A stretch of 64,000 nt of DNA from Helicobacteraceae bacterium (GTDB taxonomy: Bacteria; Campylobacterota; Campylobacteria; Campylobacterales; Sulfurimonadaceae): positions 1-64,000 of the forward strand of contig JALVUF010000062.1 in the NCBI GenBank assembly GCA_027023805.1, written 5' to 3'. This document shows, piece by piece, positions 37,116 to 47,335 of the stretch. The first letter of the stretch is position 1. Each line of letters starts with the position of its first letter. The translations under genes and the position numbers were made by a program. Under the pieces are notes generated by a model, which saw nothing but the letters and a program-made list of their open reading frames with translations, was not told where the DNA came from and did not search any database.

Positions 37116-39448
37116 TTATAACTAGAAGTTGGCTTAGCGAATATATTAATTTGGATGATATATCAAATGAGCAGTTGTGTGAAACATTAAATTCAATCGG
37201 TTTAGAAGTCGGAAGAGTTGTCAGGTATGATATACCTGAGGATATAGTTTTTGGGTATGTAAAAGAGTGTAAAAAACATCCCAATGCGGACAAATTAAAT
37301 ATCTGTCAAGTAGATGTGGCAGATGAGGTGCTGCAGATTGTATGCGGTGCATCAAATGTTCGCAAAGGCTTACATGTAGCCGTTGCTCTTGAGGGCGCTG
37401 TGATGCCCGGCGGCATGAGAATATCTGCGGTTAAGTTGCGTGGGGTTGAAAGCCATGGAATGATATGTTCTGCCTCGGAGTTATCTTTAGTAAACATAAA
37501 TGACGGGATAATTGAGTTTGATCAAAGTATAGGCAATATTGTACTAGGCACAAGATTACGGGACAACCATTATCTTCAAGACACACTCATAGAGATTGAA
37601 TTAACCGCCAACAGAGGTGACTGCCTGAGTATTTATGGTGTAGCAAGAGATTTATGCGTTGCGTTTGACAGAAGCATTAAATCAAAAAGTAACAAAAATA
37701 CAGATGAAACATCAATAGGAATCGGTAAGGTTTTACAATTAAAACATCCAGCTTCAGTAGATGCCAATTTGAAATTTAAAGTCTTAGATATTAAAAATAT
37801 ATCACTTGCATTTCTTATCTCTTTACGCTTAGCGCAAATAGAGTATAAGTCGCTAAATACTGCTGATGCGTTTACCGCTTATACTACGCATGAGTGTGGA
37901 GTCATTTTACGTTTATACGATTATGAATACTTTAAAGCACAAGGACAAAATGATAAGGCAATTGTATCACTTGAATCAGATACCAATGGATTTTTATGCG
38001 TACAGGGCAAAGGGCGGGCATCTATTGTGGGCGTTATGCAGGAGAAAGATTCTTTATTTAATAAAAATGAAGGATTAGCGATAGCTGAAGCATCCTACGT
38101 GGCACCAGGTTTAATATCAGATCAGATGTCTAAAAGTAAAATAGAAAGATCATCATCTTTTTATTTGTCATCAAGAGGCAGTAATCCTGATTTGAAAATG
38201 GGTTTGAAGCTTTTATTTTTACTTTTACAATCATATGGAGATATTGATATATTTGGTGGTACTGCCGAGGTGCTAAATCATAAAGAAGAGAAAGTTGTAG
38301 TTTTAAAGTTACATGAGATTTATGATATTATAGGCGCTAAAATAGATAAAAAAAAGATAGTAAATATCCTACAAAAACTTGATTTTAATCTTGAAAAATC
38401 ACAAGGTGATACATTTATTGCAGCGGTACCAAAATTTCGTCATGATATATCAAACAAGCAAGATATTGTTGAAGAGATACTGCGTTTTACGGGCATTGAC
38501 AATATTGAGCCAAAACCATATCTGCTTAAAGAAGCAAATCGCCTGTCTGAGGGATATTTTAGATTTAAAAAATTAAAACATTATCGCCACAAAGCCGCAT
38601 ATAACGGTTTTTTTGAAACAATCCATTTTATATTTGCCCATAAACAAGAGTTGGTAAAATATAACTTTGATACCGTACAAAATAAGTTGGACATTGTAAA
38701 TCCTATAGTAACGACGATGGATACCCTGCGTACAACACTGATGCTTGGCTTATTAAATTTTGCAGGACAAAATAAAAAAGTAGGCAACCAAAATATGGGC
38801 TTATTTGAGATTGGTTCGGTATTTACAGACAAAAGAGAAGAAGTTGTCAAGGCAGCATTTTTATATACCGGTAGCTTTGAGCAGGAGGGAATTATAAACA
38901 GTGCAACATCAACTATTATGGATTTTGGGCATTTTGTTCAATTGATCTCTAATATTATAGGTGAAGTTACACTTAGTAAAGCTACATGCAAGCATAGTTT
39001 AGGACACCCGTACCAATGCGCTGATATATTGCAAGATAATAGGGTTATAGGCTCTGCATTTAGGCTTCATCCTACGGTGCAAGATAATTTTGATCTACAA
39101 GACACCTATATGTGTGAGATAAATTTTGAAGCACTTTCTTATGAAACAGTGCATGTAAAAGCGTATTCAAAATATCAGTCATCTTTTAGAGATTTGAGTC
39201 TGCTAGTACCAAAAACCATGGAATATGCAACAATCAAAAAGATTATACAACAGAGTAAACCAGGTGAGATTATACGCTTTTACCCCGTTGATAAATATGA
39301 AGATAAATCTCTTAAAAATTTATCTAGTTTAACTATCCGTTTTGTGTTGCAATCAGATGAGAAAACTTTGCAAGATGAAGAGATTGTCTCATGCATGGAT
39401 ACGATAACATCATCTCTTAAAGATAAGCTTGGCTTGGAGTTAAGATGA
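37112..39448 (+). CDS. pheT: Phenylalanyl-tRNA synthetase beta subunit
   Basis: Structural, tRNA-binding and editing subunit (778 residues). Parts: N-terminal B1 and a tRNA-binding EMAP-like domain (about 40-150, [14 protein letters not shown] ... GASNVRKG), B3/B4 editing region, B5, a catalytic-like core without activity, and the C-terminal ferredoxin-fold anticodon domain ([21 protein letters not shown]). It is joined to pheS by an ATGA overlap and to aroA by another. Confidence 0.96.
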   Translation: MIITRSWLSEYINLDDISNEQLCETLNSIGLEVGRVVRYDIPEDIVFGYVKECKKHPNADKLNICQVDVADEVLQIVCGASNVRKGLHVAVALEGAVMPGGMRISAVKLRGVESHGMICSASELSLVNINDGIIEFDQSIGNIVLGTRLRDNHYLQDTLIEIELTANRGDCLSIYGVARDLCVAFDRSIKSKSNKNTDETSIGIGKVLQLKHPASVDANLKFKVLDIKNISLAFLISLRLAQIEYKSLNTADAFTAYTTHECGVILRLYDYEYFKAQGQNDKAIVSLESDTNGFLCVQGKGRASIVGVMQEKDSLFNKNEGLAIAEASYVAPGLISDQMSKSKIERSSSFYLSSRGSNPDLKMGLKLLFLLLQSYGDIDIFGGTAEVLNHKEEKVVVLKLHEIYDIIGAKIDKKKIVNILQKLDFNLEKSQGDTFIAAVPKFRHDISNKQDIVEEILRFTGIDNIEPKPYLLKEANRLSEGYFRFKKLKHYRHKAAYNGFFETIHFIFAHKQELVKYNFDTVQNKLDIVNPIVTTMDTLRTTLMLGLLNFAGQNKKVGNQNMGLFEIGSVFTDKREEVVKAAFLYTGSFEQEGIINSATSTIMDFGHFVQLISNIIGEVTLSKATCKHSLGHPYQCADILQDNRVIGSAFRLHPTVQDNFDLQDTYMCEINFEALSYETVHVKAYSKYQSSFRDLSLLVPKTMEYATIKKIIQQSKPGEIIRFYPVDKYEDKSLKNLSSLTIRFVLQSDEKTLQDEEIVSCMDTITSSLKDKLGLELR

Positions 39449-40728
39449 GCAGGGCAGAGATTGCAGCAGTTGAGAGTTTTACTTTCTCATCCTCTAAAAT
39501 AGCACCGGATAAATCCATCTCACATCGTGCGGTAATATTTAGCATGCTAGCGCGCGGAACTTCTGAAATTACAAACTTTTTACGGGCTGAAGATACTATG
39601 AATTCGCTTAGTATTGTAAAAAATCTTGGCGCAAAAGTAGAGGACGACGGAAAAACAATCAAAATAAGTGCAGATAAGATCCGTGAGAGTGCAACTGTTT
39701 TAAATTGTGGCAATTCAGGTACGGGGATGCGTTTGTTTTGCGGATTTTTAAGTTCTGCGGATGGTCATTTTGTGTTAAGCGGAGACGAGTATCTCTCATC
39801 TAGACCAATGCAAAGAGTAGTTTTGCCGCTTAAGAGTATAGGTGCATATATTGACGGTAGAGAAAATGGAAATTTAGCCCCTTTGTGTATTCGCGGCATG
39901 AAGTTAAAAGCATTTGATTATACCGGTAAGATAGCATCAGCGCAGGTTAAAAGTGCTATGATTTTAGCTGCATTAAAAGCAGATGGAGAGTGTAGATATA
40001 CCGAGCCTGAACTCAGTCGTGATCATAGCGAGAGGATGTTGCGTGGTATGGGAGCAAAGCTTAGCAGGGATAATTTAACAACCATTATAAATCCGCTAAG
40101 TGCACCGTTGGAGCCACTAAAAATTCATATCCCGTCAGATCCTTCAAGCGCCTTTTTCTTTGCGGTAGCTGCCGCTATAACCCCAAATGCTACAGTCAAA
40201 TTAGAGAATATTACATTAAATAAAACGCGTATAGAAGCGTATGAAATTTTAAAAAAAATGGGTACAAGTGTTGAGTACGAACTGCTAGAAGACAAGTATG
40301 AGCCCATAGGAAACATCATGATTTCATATCGCCCATTAAAGGCCGTGACAGTTGAAGATAATATCTCCTGGCTAATTGACGAACTACCTGCTTTATCTAT
40401 TGCCTTTGCCTGCGCTAGCGGAGTAAGTGTGATAAAAAATGCAAGAGAGTTGAGAGTTAAAGAGAGTGATAGAATATCAACTGCTATATCAGGGCTTAAT
40501 GCATGTGGGATTAAGACAGATGAAACAGAAGATGGGTATAGCGTGTATGGAGGTCGTTTAAAAAAGGCTGTGATTAATAGTCATGGAGATCATAGGATAG
40601 CTATGAGTTTTATAATAGCGGGTTTAAAATGTGGTATGATTGTAGATGATATAGAGTGTATCAACACCTCTTTTCCAAACTTTTTTAAGTTAATGCAACA
40701 AATCACACGAGTCAAAATCGAGCATTAA
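39445..40728 (+). CDS. aroA: EPSP synthase
   Basis: 3-phosphoshikimate 1-carboxyvinyltransferase, sixth step to chorismate. It shows PDKSISHRAVI, the GNSGTGMRLF substrate loop, KSAMILAALKADG and RVKESDRI. Its 427 residues match the family. It overlaps pheT by four bases, and its TAA stop shares its last base with the first ATG of the 82-bp tandem repeat. Confidence 0.97.
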   Translation: MSRAEIAAVESFTFSSSKIAPDKSISHRAVIFSMLARGTSEITNFLRAEDTMNSLSIVKNLGAKVEDDGKTIKISADKIRESATVLNCGNSGTGMRLFCGFLSSADGHFVLSGDEYLSSRPMQRVVLPLKSIGAYIDGRENGNLAPLCIRGMKLKAFDYTGKIASAQVKSAMILAALKADGECRYTEPELSRDHSERMLRGMGAKLSRDNLTTIINPLSAPLEPLKIHIPSDPSSAFFFAVAAAITPNATVKLENITLNKTRIEAYEILKKMGTSVEYELLEDKYEPIGNIMISYRPLKAVTVEDNISWLIDELPALSIAFACASGVSVIKNARELRVKESDRISTAISGLNACGIKTDETEDGYSVYGGRLKKAVINSHGDHRIAMSFIIAGLKCGMIVDDIECINTSFPNFFKLMQQITRVKIEH

Positions 40729-40973
40729 TGTTAAAATTTCTTGCCCTCAGGCATAGCTTTAGTGATAGGAATTTTAGCTGGACTTTGTTCAGATAAAAGG
40801 AGACAATTAATGTTAAAATTTCTTGCCCTCAGGCATAGCTTTAGTGATAGGAATTTTAGCTGGACTTTGTTCAGATAAAAGGAGACAATTAATGTTAAAA
40901 TTTCTTGCCCTCAGGCATAGCTTTAGTGATAGGAATTTTAGCTGGACTTTGTTCAGATAAAAGGAGACAATTA
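40728..40973 (+). repeat. Three perfect 82-bp tandem copies, each a mini-ORF plus RBS
   Basis: Copies at 40728-40809, 40810-40891 and 40892-40973 look identical base for base. Each starts with ATG, encodes a 22-residue peptide beginning MLKFLALRHSFS and ending in TAA after 69 bases, then has AAGGAGACAATTA, a strong ribosome binding site, directly before the next ATG. After the third copy comes ATA in place of ATG and then the ispH ATG, so ispH uses the RBS of copy 3. In another frame the unit reads LPSGIALVIGILAGLCSDKR, like the hydrophobic end of a membrane protein. Because 82 is not a multiple of three, frames do not continue between copies. Confidence 0.97.
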
Positions 40974-40976
40974 ATA

Positions 40977-41801
40977 ATGAAACTTGAACTTGCAGAAAAT
41001 TACGGCTTTTGTTTTGGTGTAAAGCGTGCTATTAAAATTGCTGAGGAAAATAAAAATTCATCCACATACGGCTCTTTGATCCATAACACTAAAGAGATAC
41101 ATAGATTACAGCAAGATTTTAATGTTAGCTTAAAAGAAGATATATCAGAATTTAAACAAGGCGATAAAGTAGTAATCAGGACTCACGGCATCCCAAAAAA
41201 TGAATTAGAGTTTTTAAAAAGAAGTGATATTGACGTCATTGACGCAACCTGTCCTTATGTTACAAAGCCACAGCGGATATGTGAGCAGATGAGCAAAGAA
41301 GGGTATGATGTGGTTATCTACGGTGATGAAGCACATCCTGAGATTAGAGGAGTGAAAAGTTATGCACAAAACGGTGCTTATGTTGTTACCTCTTTAGATG
41401 CCCTAAAACAGCTTAATTTAAAAGAGAAAATCGCATTGGTTGCTCAAACAACAAGAAAGATAGAAGACTATGCTAAAATGGCAAGTTATCTAATTCCAAA
41501 GTACAAAGAGGTGCGCGTCTTTAATACTATCTGTAACGCTACTTTTGAAAATCAAGACGCAGTGCGTAAATTGGCTAAAAAAGTAGATATTATGATTATT
41601 ATAGGAGGCAGCAACTCCTCGAACACTAAGCAGCTTTTTAACATAGCCAGAGAATATTGCACCGATAGTTATCATATAGAGGACAAAGATGGACTAGACC
41701 CTAAATGGTTTACGGCAAAGACCCATTGCGGTATTAGCGCAGGAGCTTCTACGCCTGATTGGATTATACAAAATGTAATAGATTCTATACAAAAGTTGTA
41801 A
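40977..41801 (+). CDS. ispH: HMBPP reductase IspH (LytB)
   Basis: Last step of the MEP isoprenoid pathway, giving IPP and DMAPP. The three [4Fe-4S] cysteines are in YGFCFGVKRAI, DATCPYVTKPQ and NTICNATFENQD, and the catalytic glutamate region and GGSNSSNTKQL are present. The track start at 40905 lies inside the tandem repeat; the ATG at 40977 gives the standard MKLELAENYGFCFGV, with AAGGAG ten bases before it. Length 274 residues. Confidence 0.96.
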   Translation: MKLELAENYGFCFGVKRAIKIAEENKNSSTYGSLIHNTKEIHRLQQDFNVSLKEDISEFKQGDKVVIRTHGIPKNELEFLKRSDIDVIDATCPYVTKPQRICEQMSKEGYDVVIYGDEAHPEIRGVKSYAQNGAYVVTSLDALKQLNLKEKIALVAQTTRKIEDYAKMASYLIPKYKEVRVFNTICNATFENQDAVRKLAKKVDIMIIIGGSNSSNTKQLFNIAREYCTDSYHIEDKDGLDPKWFTAKTHCGISAGASTPDWIIQNVIDSIQKL

Positions 41802-41840
41802 GAATAATTTAAATTAATCTAGTTATTACCCTTTTTTTGA

Positions 41841-41846
41841 TACAAT
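41841..41846 (+). promoter_or_regulatory. Probable rpsA -10 box TACAAT
   Basis: TACAAT after a run of seven T lies 32 bases before the rpsA ATG in the 77-bp gap after ispH. It suggests rpsA has its own promoter within the pheS-serA run. Confidence 0.5.
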
Positions 41847-41878
41847 TGCATAATATTTATGTAACAAGGGAAATTTGT

Positions 41879-43534
41879 ATGGCAATCGATAATGAACCAT
41901 TAGAAGAGGAAAATTTTGCTGAAATGTTTGAAGCTTCGCTGAAAAAGCAGGAATCAAATCGTGTGACTAAGGGTGAAATAGTAGAGATACAAGAGGAAGA
42001 AAACAGGGCATTGGTAGGAGTGGGCGATAAGCTTGAAGGTATTTTAAGTTTAGATGAGCTAAAAGATGAAGAAGGTAATCTGATCTTTAAAGTCGGTGAT
42101 GAGATTATGGTAATGGTCACAGGACATTATAATGAACGACCCAAAATCTCATATAGAAAAGTTTTGCAACAGCAAAAAACTTTAGAATTTGTTGAGAAAT
42201 ACAAAGATAATTTTGAAGATTTGGTTATTGAGGGCATTATAGCTAAGAAAAATAAAGGCGGTTATATTTTAGAAGCCGATGGTGTCTCATTTTTTATGCC
42301 CGCTTCATTAGCCGTTGTCAAAGACAATGTAAATGTGATAGGAAAAACTTTAAAAGCACAGGTTATTAAAATAGATCCTAAAGATAACTCGATAGTAGTC
42401 TCCAGGCGCAAACTGTTCAACGAAGAACGCAAGCACAAAAAAGAGATGATTGATGCTCTTATGCAAGATGATGTTATCGTTGAAGGTGTTATTAAAAAGA
42501 TTACAAGTTACGGTATGTTTGTAGATGTAGGCGGCGTTGATGGGCTTGTTCACTATAACGAGATATCTTACAAAGGTCCTGTAAACCCTTCAAAACTTTA
42601 TAAGGAGGGTGATAAAGTTACGGTTAAAGCTATATCGTATGATAAAGACAAAAGGCATCTTTCACTGTCCATAAAAGCAGTACATCCTGATCCATGGGTT
42701 GAGGTTGAAAATGAATTAGATGTAGGCGATACTATAACAGTTACTGTAAGCAATATAGAGCCATATGGCATATTTGTAGATCTAGGTAACGATATAGAGG
42801 GATTTTTGCATATCTCAGAGATAACTTGGGATAAAAATATAAAAAATCCAAATAATTATCTGAGTGTCGGAGATGAGATCGATGTTGAAGTAATCGAAAT
42901 TAATTCAGAAACACACAAATTACGAGTCTCTTTAAAGCGACTGTTGCCAAAACCTTTTGATGAATTTATAAAACAATATAAAGAGGGGGACACTGTTAAA
43001 GGTACTGTCGTGTCTCTTACTGATTTTGGTGCTTTTGTTAAGGTTGGGTCAGTTGAGGGATTACTTCATAATCAAGATGCTTCTTGGGATAAAACTGTTA
43101 AATGTAAAGATTTCTTACATTCAGGCGACGAAGTCGAAGTAAAGATAACTAAAATCAATGAAGATGAGCAGAAGATATCATTAAATTCAAAAGTACTACA
43201 AGAGAGTCCTATTGATAAATTTGCTAAAGAGCACAAGGTAAACGATATTGTAGCAGGTAAAATTAGAGATATCAAAGATTTTGGTATTTTTGTATCTTTG
43301 CAAGGCGGTGTTGACGCACTGATTCGCGATGAGGATTTATCACCTTTAGTAAAAGATGAACTAGAAACAGGTTTTGAAATAGAAGCTGCTATAGCAATGA
43401 TCGATACCAGAAAAGACCGAATACGATTATCGGTAAAAAAATTAGATTATTTAAAAAATCAGGAAATTATGCATAATATAAATGATGATGAATCTAACCT
43501 GTTAGGCGATTTGATAAAAGACAAATTTAACTAA
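41879..43534 (+). CDS. rpsA: Ribosomal protein bS1
   Basis: mRNA-binding protein of the small subunit, 551 residues with six S1 repeats; typical S1 blocks are VIKKITSYGMFVDVGGVDGLVHYNE, SNIEPYGIFVDLGNDIEGFLHISE and VVSLTDFGAFVKVGSVEGLLH. The first two repeats, which bind the ribosome, are more diverged as usual. I moved the start from 41837 to ATG 41879, preceded by AAGGG, because the added residues in the track have no S1 similarity. Confidence 0.96.
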   Translation: MAIDNEPLEEENFAEMFEASLKKQESNRVTKGEIVEIQEEENRALVGVGDKLEGILSLDELKDEEGNLIFKVGDEIMVMVTGHYNERPKISYRKVLQQQKTLEFVEKYKDNFEDLVIEGIIAKKNKGGYILEADGVSFFMPASLAVVKDNVNVIGKTLKAQVIKIDPKDNSIVVSRRKLFNEERKHKKEMIDALMQDDVIVEGVIKKITSYGMFVDVGGVDGLVHYNEISYKGPVNPSKLYKEGDKVTVKAISYDKDKRHLSLSIKAVHPDPWVEVENELDVGDTITVTVSNIEPYGIFVDLGNDIEGFLHISEITWDKNIKNPNNYLSVGDEIDVEVIEINSETHKLRVSLKRLLPKPFDEFIKQYKEGDTVKGTVVSLTDFGAFVKVGSVEGLLHNQDASWDKTVKCKDFLHSGDEVEVKITKINEDEQKISLNSKVLQESPIDKFAKEHKVNDIVAGKIRDIKDFGIFVSLQGGVDALIRDEDLSPLVKDELETGFEIEAAIAMIDTRKDRIRLSVKKLDYLKNQEIMHNINDDESNLLGDLIKDKFN

Positions 43535-43535
43535 A

Positions 43536-43985
43536 ATGCTTTTTGCAATAAAACGATTGCTCTTTATACATACATTTGAGGCTATTGTTTTTATTGTGAT
43601 AATGCTATATGGTAATTATTTATATGCTTCTGGTTTTGTTAGTTTTACTGATGCGCCATGGATAAAACACCTTGCCGGACAAGGTACGGTGCAACATTCA
43701 TTTACATATCCCGTAAATGAAATAGATATTCATATTGATCTTAATCCTAGCGCACCTAACAATAGAGTATATACGCTAAGCGCTTATATACCAGATTTGT
43801 ATCATCTTTTTTGTTTAAAAGAAGTTTTAAAACAACAAAAAATAAAGTATTATCTAAAAAAGAAAAATAATGATGTAAAATTACTGGTGTATTTATCTAA
43901 GAAACAAAACATAGAACTTTTACTAAAATCATTAAAGGCTTATCGCCTTAAAATAAAAGTTTTGTCTAAACAAGAGGAGAAATAA
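43536..43985 (+). CDS. Hypothetical protein between rpsA and serA
   Basis: A 149-residue protein I do not recognise. It has an N-terminal membrane segment (FEAIVFIVIMLYGNYLYASGF), then a presumably periplasmic region and a lysine-rich C-terminal part (KIKYYLKKKNNDVKLLVYLSKK). It starts one base after the rpsA stop and its own stop overlaps the serA ATG by one base, so it is translated from the same transcript. Nothing visible indicates a catalytic role. Confidence 0.65.
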   Translation: MLFAIKRLLFIHTFEAIVFIVIMLYGNYLYASGFVSFTDAPWIKHLAGQGTVQHSFTYPVNEIDIHIDLNPSAPNNRVYTLSAYIPDLYHLFCLKEVLKQQKIKYYLKKKNNDVKLLVYLSKKQNIELLLKSLKAYRLKIKVLSKQEEK

Positions 43986-45574
43986 TGGAAAAAAGTACAG
44001 TTATTGTTTGTGATTATATTCACGAAGCTGGTTTAAAAATGCTGGAGGATGACGAAAATATAAATTATATTTTTGCTGCTGATGTTGATAAAAAAGAACT
44101 GTTATCAATGTTAAGTGATGCTGATATTGCAATTACACGAAGTTCAACCGATGTTGACGATAGGTTTTTAGATGCGGCGACAAATCTTAAAGCAATTGTG
44201 CGTGCAGGTGTCGGCGTAGATAATGTTAATCTTAAAAGATGTTCAAAAGAGGGCATTATAGTGATGAATGTCCCAACGGCAAATACGATTGCGGCAGTTG
44301 AGCTTACATATGCTCATATGCTCTCGTGCATGAGAATGTTTCCATATTCTCATGACCATCTTAAAAATCAGCGCATTTGGAAGCGTGAGAAATGGTATGG
44401 TTATGAGCTAAAGGGTAAAAAACTGGGTATTATAGGCTTTGGCAATATAGGTTCACGAGTTGCAAAGCGCGCTATAGCATTTGAAATGGATGTATTAGCA
44501 TATGATCCTTATGTGCCTGCCAGCAAGGCTACTGACATTGGTGTTGATTACACAAAAGACTTTGACGAACTTTTATCAACATGTGATATCATTACAATAC
44601 ATACGCCTAAAAATTCTGAAACAATAGATATAATCAGTAGTGAAGAGATTGCTAAAATGAAAGATGGTGTTGTGCTGGTAAACTGTGCACGCGGCGGTTT
44701 GTTTAATGAAGATGCTTTATATGATGGTTTAAAATCAAAGAAAATCCGTTTTGCGGGTATCGATGTTTTCGTAAAAGAGCCGGCTATTAATAATAAACTT
44801 TTAGATTTAGATAACATAGTCGTATCGCCTCACTTAGGGGCAAATACCTATGAATCACAATACAATATCGGAACCCAGGCAGCCTCTCAGGCTATACAGG
44901 CTGCTAAAAAGATAGCATATCCAAATGCTTTAAATTTACCGATAGATGAAACTAAAATACCGTCATTTGTTAAACAATATATGGAGATGGGGCAAAAGTT
45001 AGGATTTTTAGCTTCACAAATAAACCGCTCTGCCATAGTGTCTATAAAAGCAAGTGGTCAGGGAGAGATAGCAAAATATATTGATTCACTTTTAACTTTT
45101 GTAACAGTCGGTGTTTTAGCACAAAACAGCGGTGAAACTATAAACTATGTAAATGCTGAGTTTGTAGCTAAAGATAAAGGAATTGAATTAGAAGCTAAAT
45201 CACTTGCAGATTCATCTGTGTATAAAAATGTAATAACTATTAAGCTTACAACGCAAAAATGTGTTACGACTATAAAGGCCACTATTTTTGATGATGATGT
45301 TCAAAGAATTGTAGAGATAGACGGTTTTAATATTGATGTTGTCTTAAGTGGAAATATGATATTTTTTAAAAATACTGATGTGCCTGGTGTTATTGGAAAT
45401 GTCGGTATGATATTAGCTAACAATAGTGTCAATATTTCTGATTTTAGATTAGGACGTAACAACAATAATGAGGCTTTAGCAGTCATTATAGTAGATAATA
45501 CAGTTAAAAGTTCCACTTTAAAAGAGCTAGAAGGTCTAGATGCATGTATAAGTGTAGGCTACGCTACACTTTAG
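43985..45574 (+). CDS. serA: D-3-phosphoglycerate dehydrogenase
   Basis: First step of serine synthesis. The 529-residue long form has substrate and NAD domains (KLGIIGFGNIGSRVAKRA, catalytic histidine in VSPHLGANTYESQ), an intervening ASB domain and a C-terminal ACT domain (about 455-529, VPGVIGNVGMILANNSVNISDFRLGR) that usually allows feedback by serine. GAGGAGA stands before the ATG. Confidence 0.97.
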   Translation: MEKSTVIVCDYIHEAGLKMLEDDENINYIFAADVDKKELLSMLSDADIAITRSSTDVDDRFLDAATNLKAIVRAGVGVDNVNLKRCSKEGIIVMNVPTANTIAAVELTYAHMLSCMRMFPYSHDHLKNQRIWKREKWYGYELKGKKLGIIGFGNIGSRVAKRAIAFEMDVLAYDPYVPASKATDIGVDYTKDFDELLSTCDIITIHTPKNSETIDIISSEEIAKMKDGVVLVNCARGGLFNEDALYDGLKSKKIRFAGIDVFVKEPAINNKLLDLDNIVVSPHLGANTYESQYNIGTQAASQAIQAAKKIAYPNALNLPIDETKIPSFVKQYMEMGQKLGFLASQINRSAIVSIKASGQGEIAKYIDSLLTFVTVGVLAQNSGETINYVNAEFVAKDKGIELEAKSLADSSVYKNVITIKLTTQKCVTTIKATIFDDDVQRIVEIDGFNIDVVLSGNMIFFKNTDVPGVIGNVGMILANNSVNISDFRLGRNNNNEALAVIIVDNTVKSSTLKELEGLDACISVGYATL

Positions 45575-45595
45575 ATATCTTTTGCATTATATCTC

Positions 45596-45624
45596 TTGAT
45601 TAGATGCAATTTGCATCTAATCAA
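45596..45624. terminator. Long hairpin between serA and the RND operon
   Basis: TTGATTAGATGCA-ATT-TGCATCTAATCAA is a perfect 13-base-pair stem between the convergent serA and RND genes and overlaps the RND stop codon. No clear T tract follows on either strand, so it could end transcription or just protect 3' ends. Confidence 0.55.
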
Positions 45625-47335
45625 AATCTGGGTCTTCAATGGATACCACTTTTTTATAATGACAATTAAAGAGAGTTTTTAAATCTATCATATATAACAG
45701 TATCGGCACAACCATTAGTGAAGCAATAACAGCAGCTATAGTACCAAAAATTAGGGCTACTCCCAATCCTCCAAATACAGGATCGCTAGCAAGAAGCGTT
45801 GATGCCAGTATGATAGCGACCGCGGTTAAAAATATAGGCTTTGCTCTTGTTACCGTTGCAAATGCGATAGCATCCGCTTTTTTCATGGCCTTCTCCTTCA
45901 TAAGAGATCTTGTAAAGTCTATAAGCAGGAGCGAATTTCTTGAACTGATACCTATGAGCGCGATAAATCCAATTAACGATGTAGCTGTTAAAAAGAATGT
46001 ATCTGTGGTAAATAAGTTCATGACAAAGTGACCAAATACAACTCCTGGAAAAGATAAAAAACTGCCAAGTAAAACAATAGAACTTAGTTTATAGCTTTTA
46101 TAGTAAACAACCATTAGTAAAAATATCAGTATTAATGCCGCGATAAAAGCTGTTCCTAACTGTTCAAATGTTTGAAGTGTGACTTTCATTTCACCACCCC
46201 ATTTTAAATTATAGATCTTACCTGTTTGTTTGCTGACTAGCCTAAGGTTAAATAAGCCTGTTTTAGTTATATGATATCGGCCTGATAGTTGTTTTAGTAT
46301 TTTATCTCTTGCCTTCATTAAAGGATAAATTTGCGAAACCATATCAGTGCTTGCCATAACATTTGTCATCTGTTTTAGGTTTTTACTAAGTATCATGGGG
46401 TCAGAATCCACAGGTTTAATCGTAATTAATGATATAAGAGGAACCATCATGCCTTTTGAATTCATAAGAGAAAGACTCGAGAGTTTTGATGTTACAGCAT
46501 GTAGGCTTTGGTTATTAAAAGGCTTTGTTTGATTACTTAACACCATAAATAGCGGTATTTGATAATTATATTTATTTGAATTTTTTACAGCAACAATTTT
46601 GCCTTTAAATGCCAAATATAAAATATTATTTATTTGCTTAACGCTTATTCCCGATAGTTGCGCTTTATCTGTATTTATTTTAATGCCATATTGTTTATAT
46701 ATCTTTTGCTCCATAGTGGAGATATCTACAAGACCTTTTGTGTGCCTAAATATATTTTTAACAGATGATGCTAAATGTCTTATACCTTTAGCGTTATTGC
46801 CATAAATCTCAGCAACTACAGAGTCAAGCACCGGAGGTCCGGAGGGAGGTTGCACAAAGGCTATATTTGTGTTTTTGATAATATTATCACACTTACCGTG
46901 AACTAATGGGCGCATATTGTGTACTATCGTAAATGATGGAGTATCTCTTTTATGTTTATTTGTTAGATTTATAACAAGTTGTGCATAGTTTTCACTATTT
47001 TGAAACTGAGAGCCTTTTATGAGCCCGGCAAAATCCAGTGGAGATCCCATGCCGGAATAAAGTTCAATATTTTGTACATATTTATTTTGTTTTGCAACAT
47101 TATAAACACATGTAGAAACTCTCTTTGTTTGGTAAATCGAGCTTCCGGCGGGTAATTTTATATATATATTAAAGGTATTGCTATCTTTTTCGGGAAGCAT
47201 TTTTACACGTACCAAACCAGTAGGGATCATGGCTACAGATGCAATAAAGGCTATAAGCGTAAATGCTAAAATAAGCCATCTTGTTTTAGCATTTACAATT
47301 CCGGCTCTTATGGCATGTTCAAATTTTTTAAACAT
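45617..47335 (-). CDS. RND efflux pump, C-terminal half
   Basis: A 572-residue half of an RND permease. It has TM7 (about 19-37), a periplasmic porter half equivalent to PC1/PC2 (about 40-390) and TM8-TM12 (from about 400). TM10 carries GISSRNSLLLIDF, in the place where AcrB has its key lysine. The start overlaps the stop of the N-terminal half by one base (TAATG), and AGGAG lies ten bases before the ATG, so it has its own ribosome binding site. Together the halves total 1100 residues, close to a normal single RND protein. Last gene of the efflux operon. Confidence 0.85.
   Translation of the reverse strand: MFKKFEHAIRAGIVNAKTRWLILAFTLIAFIASVAMIPTGLVRVKMLPEKDSNTFNIYIKLPAGSSIYQTKRVSTCVYNVAKQNKYVQNIELYSGMGSPLDFAGLIKGSQFQNSENYAQLVINLTNKHKRDTPSFTIVHNMRPLVHGKCDNIIKNTNIAFVQPPSGPPVLDSVVAEIYGNNAKGIRHLASSVKNIFRHTKGLVDISTMEQKIYKQYGIKINTDKAQLSGISVKQINNILYLAFKGKIVAVKNSNKYNYQIPLFMVLSNQTKPFNNQSLHAVTSKLSSLSLMNSKGMMVPLISLITIKPVDSDPMILSKNLKQMTNVMASTDMVSQIYPLMKARDKILKQLSGRYHITKTGLFNLRLVSKQTGKIYNLKWGGEMKVTLQTFEQLGTAFIAALILIFLLMVVYYKSYKLSSIVLLGSFLSFPGVVFGHFVMNLFTTDTFFLTATSLIGFIALIGISSRNSLLLIDFTRSLMKEKAMKKADAIAFATVTRAKPIFLTAVAIILASTLLASDPVFGGLGVALIFGTIAAVIASLMVVPILLYMIDLKTLFNCHYKKVVSIEDPDFD

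Noticed and set aside
40905-40976. N-terminal extension of ispH in the ORF track (MPSGIALVIGILAG...).
   Set aside because: It lies wholly inside the tandem repeat in a frame that also occurs in the other copies, and IspH normally starts at MKLELAENYGF, which has its own RBS.
41837-41878. Longer rpsA N-terminus starting at 41837.
   Set aside because: The extra residues have no S1 character, overlap the promoter, and AAGGG precedes the ATG at 41879.
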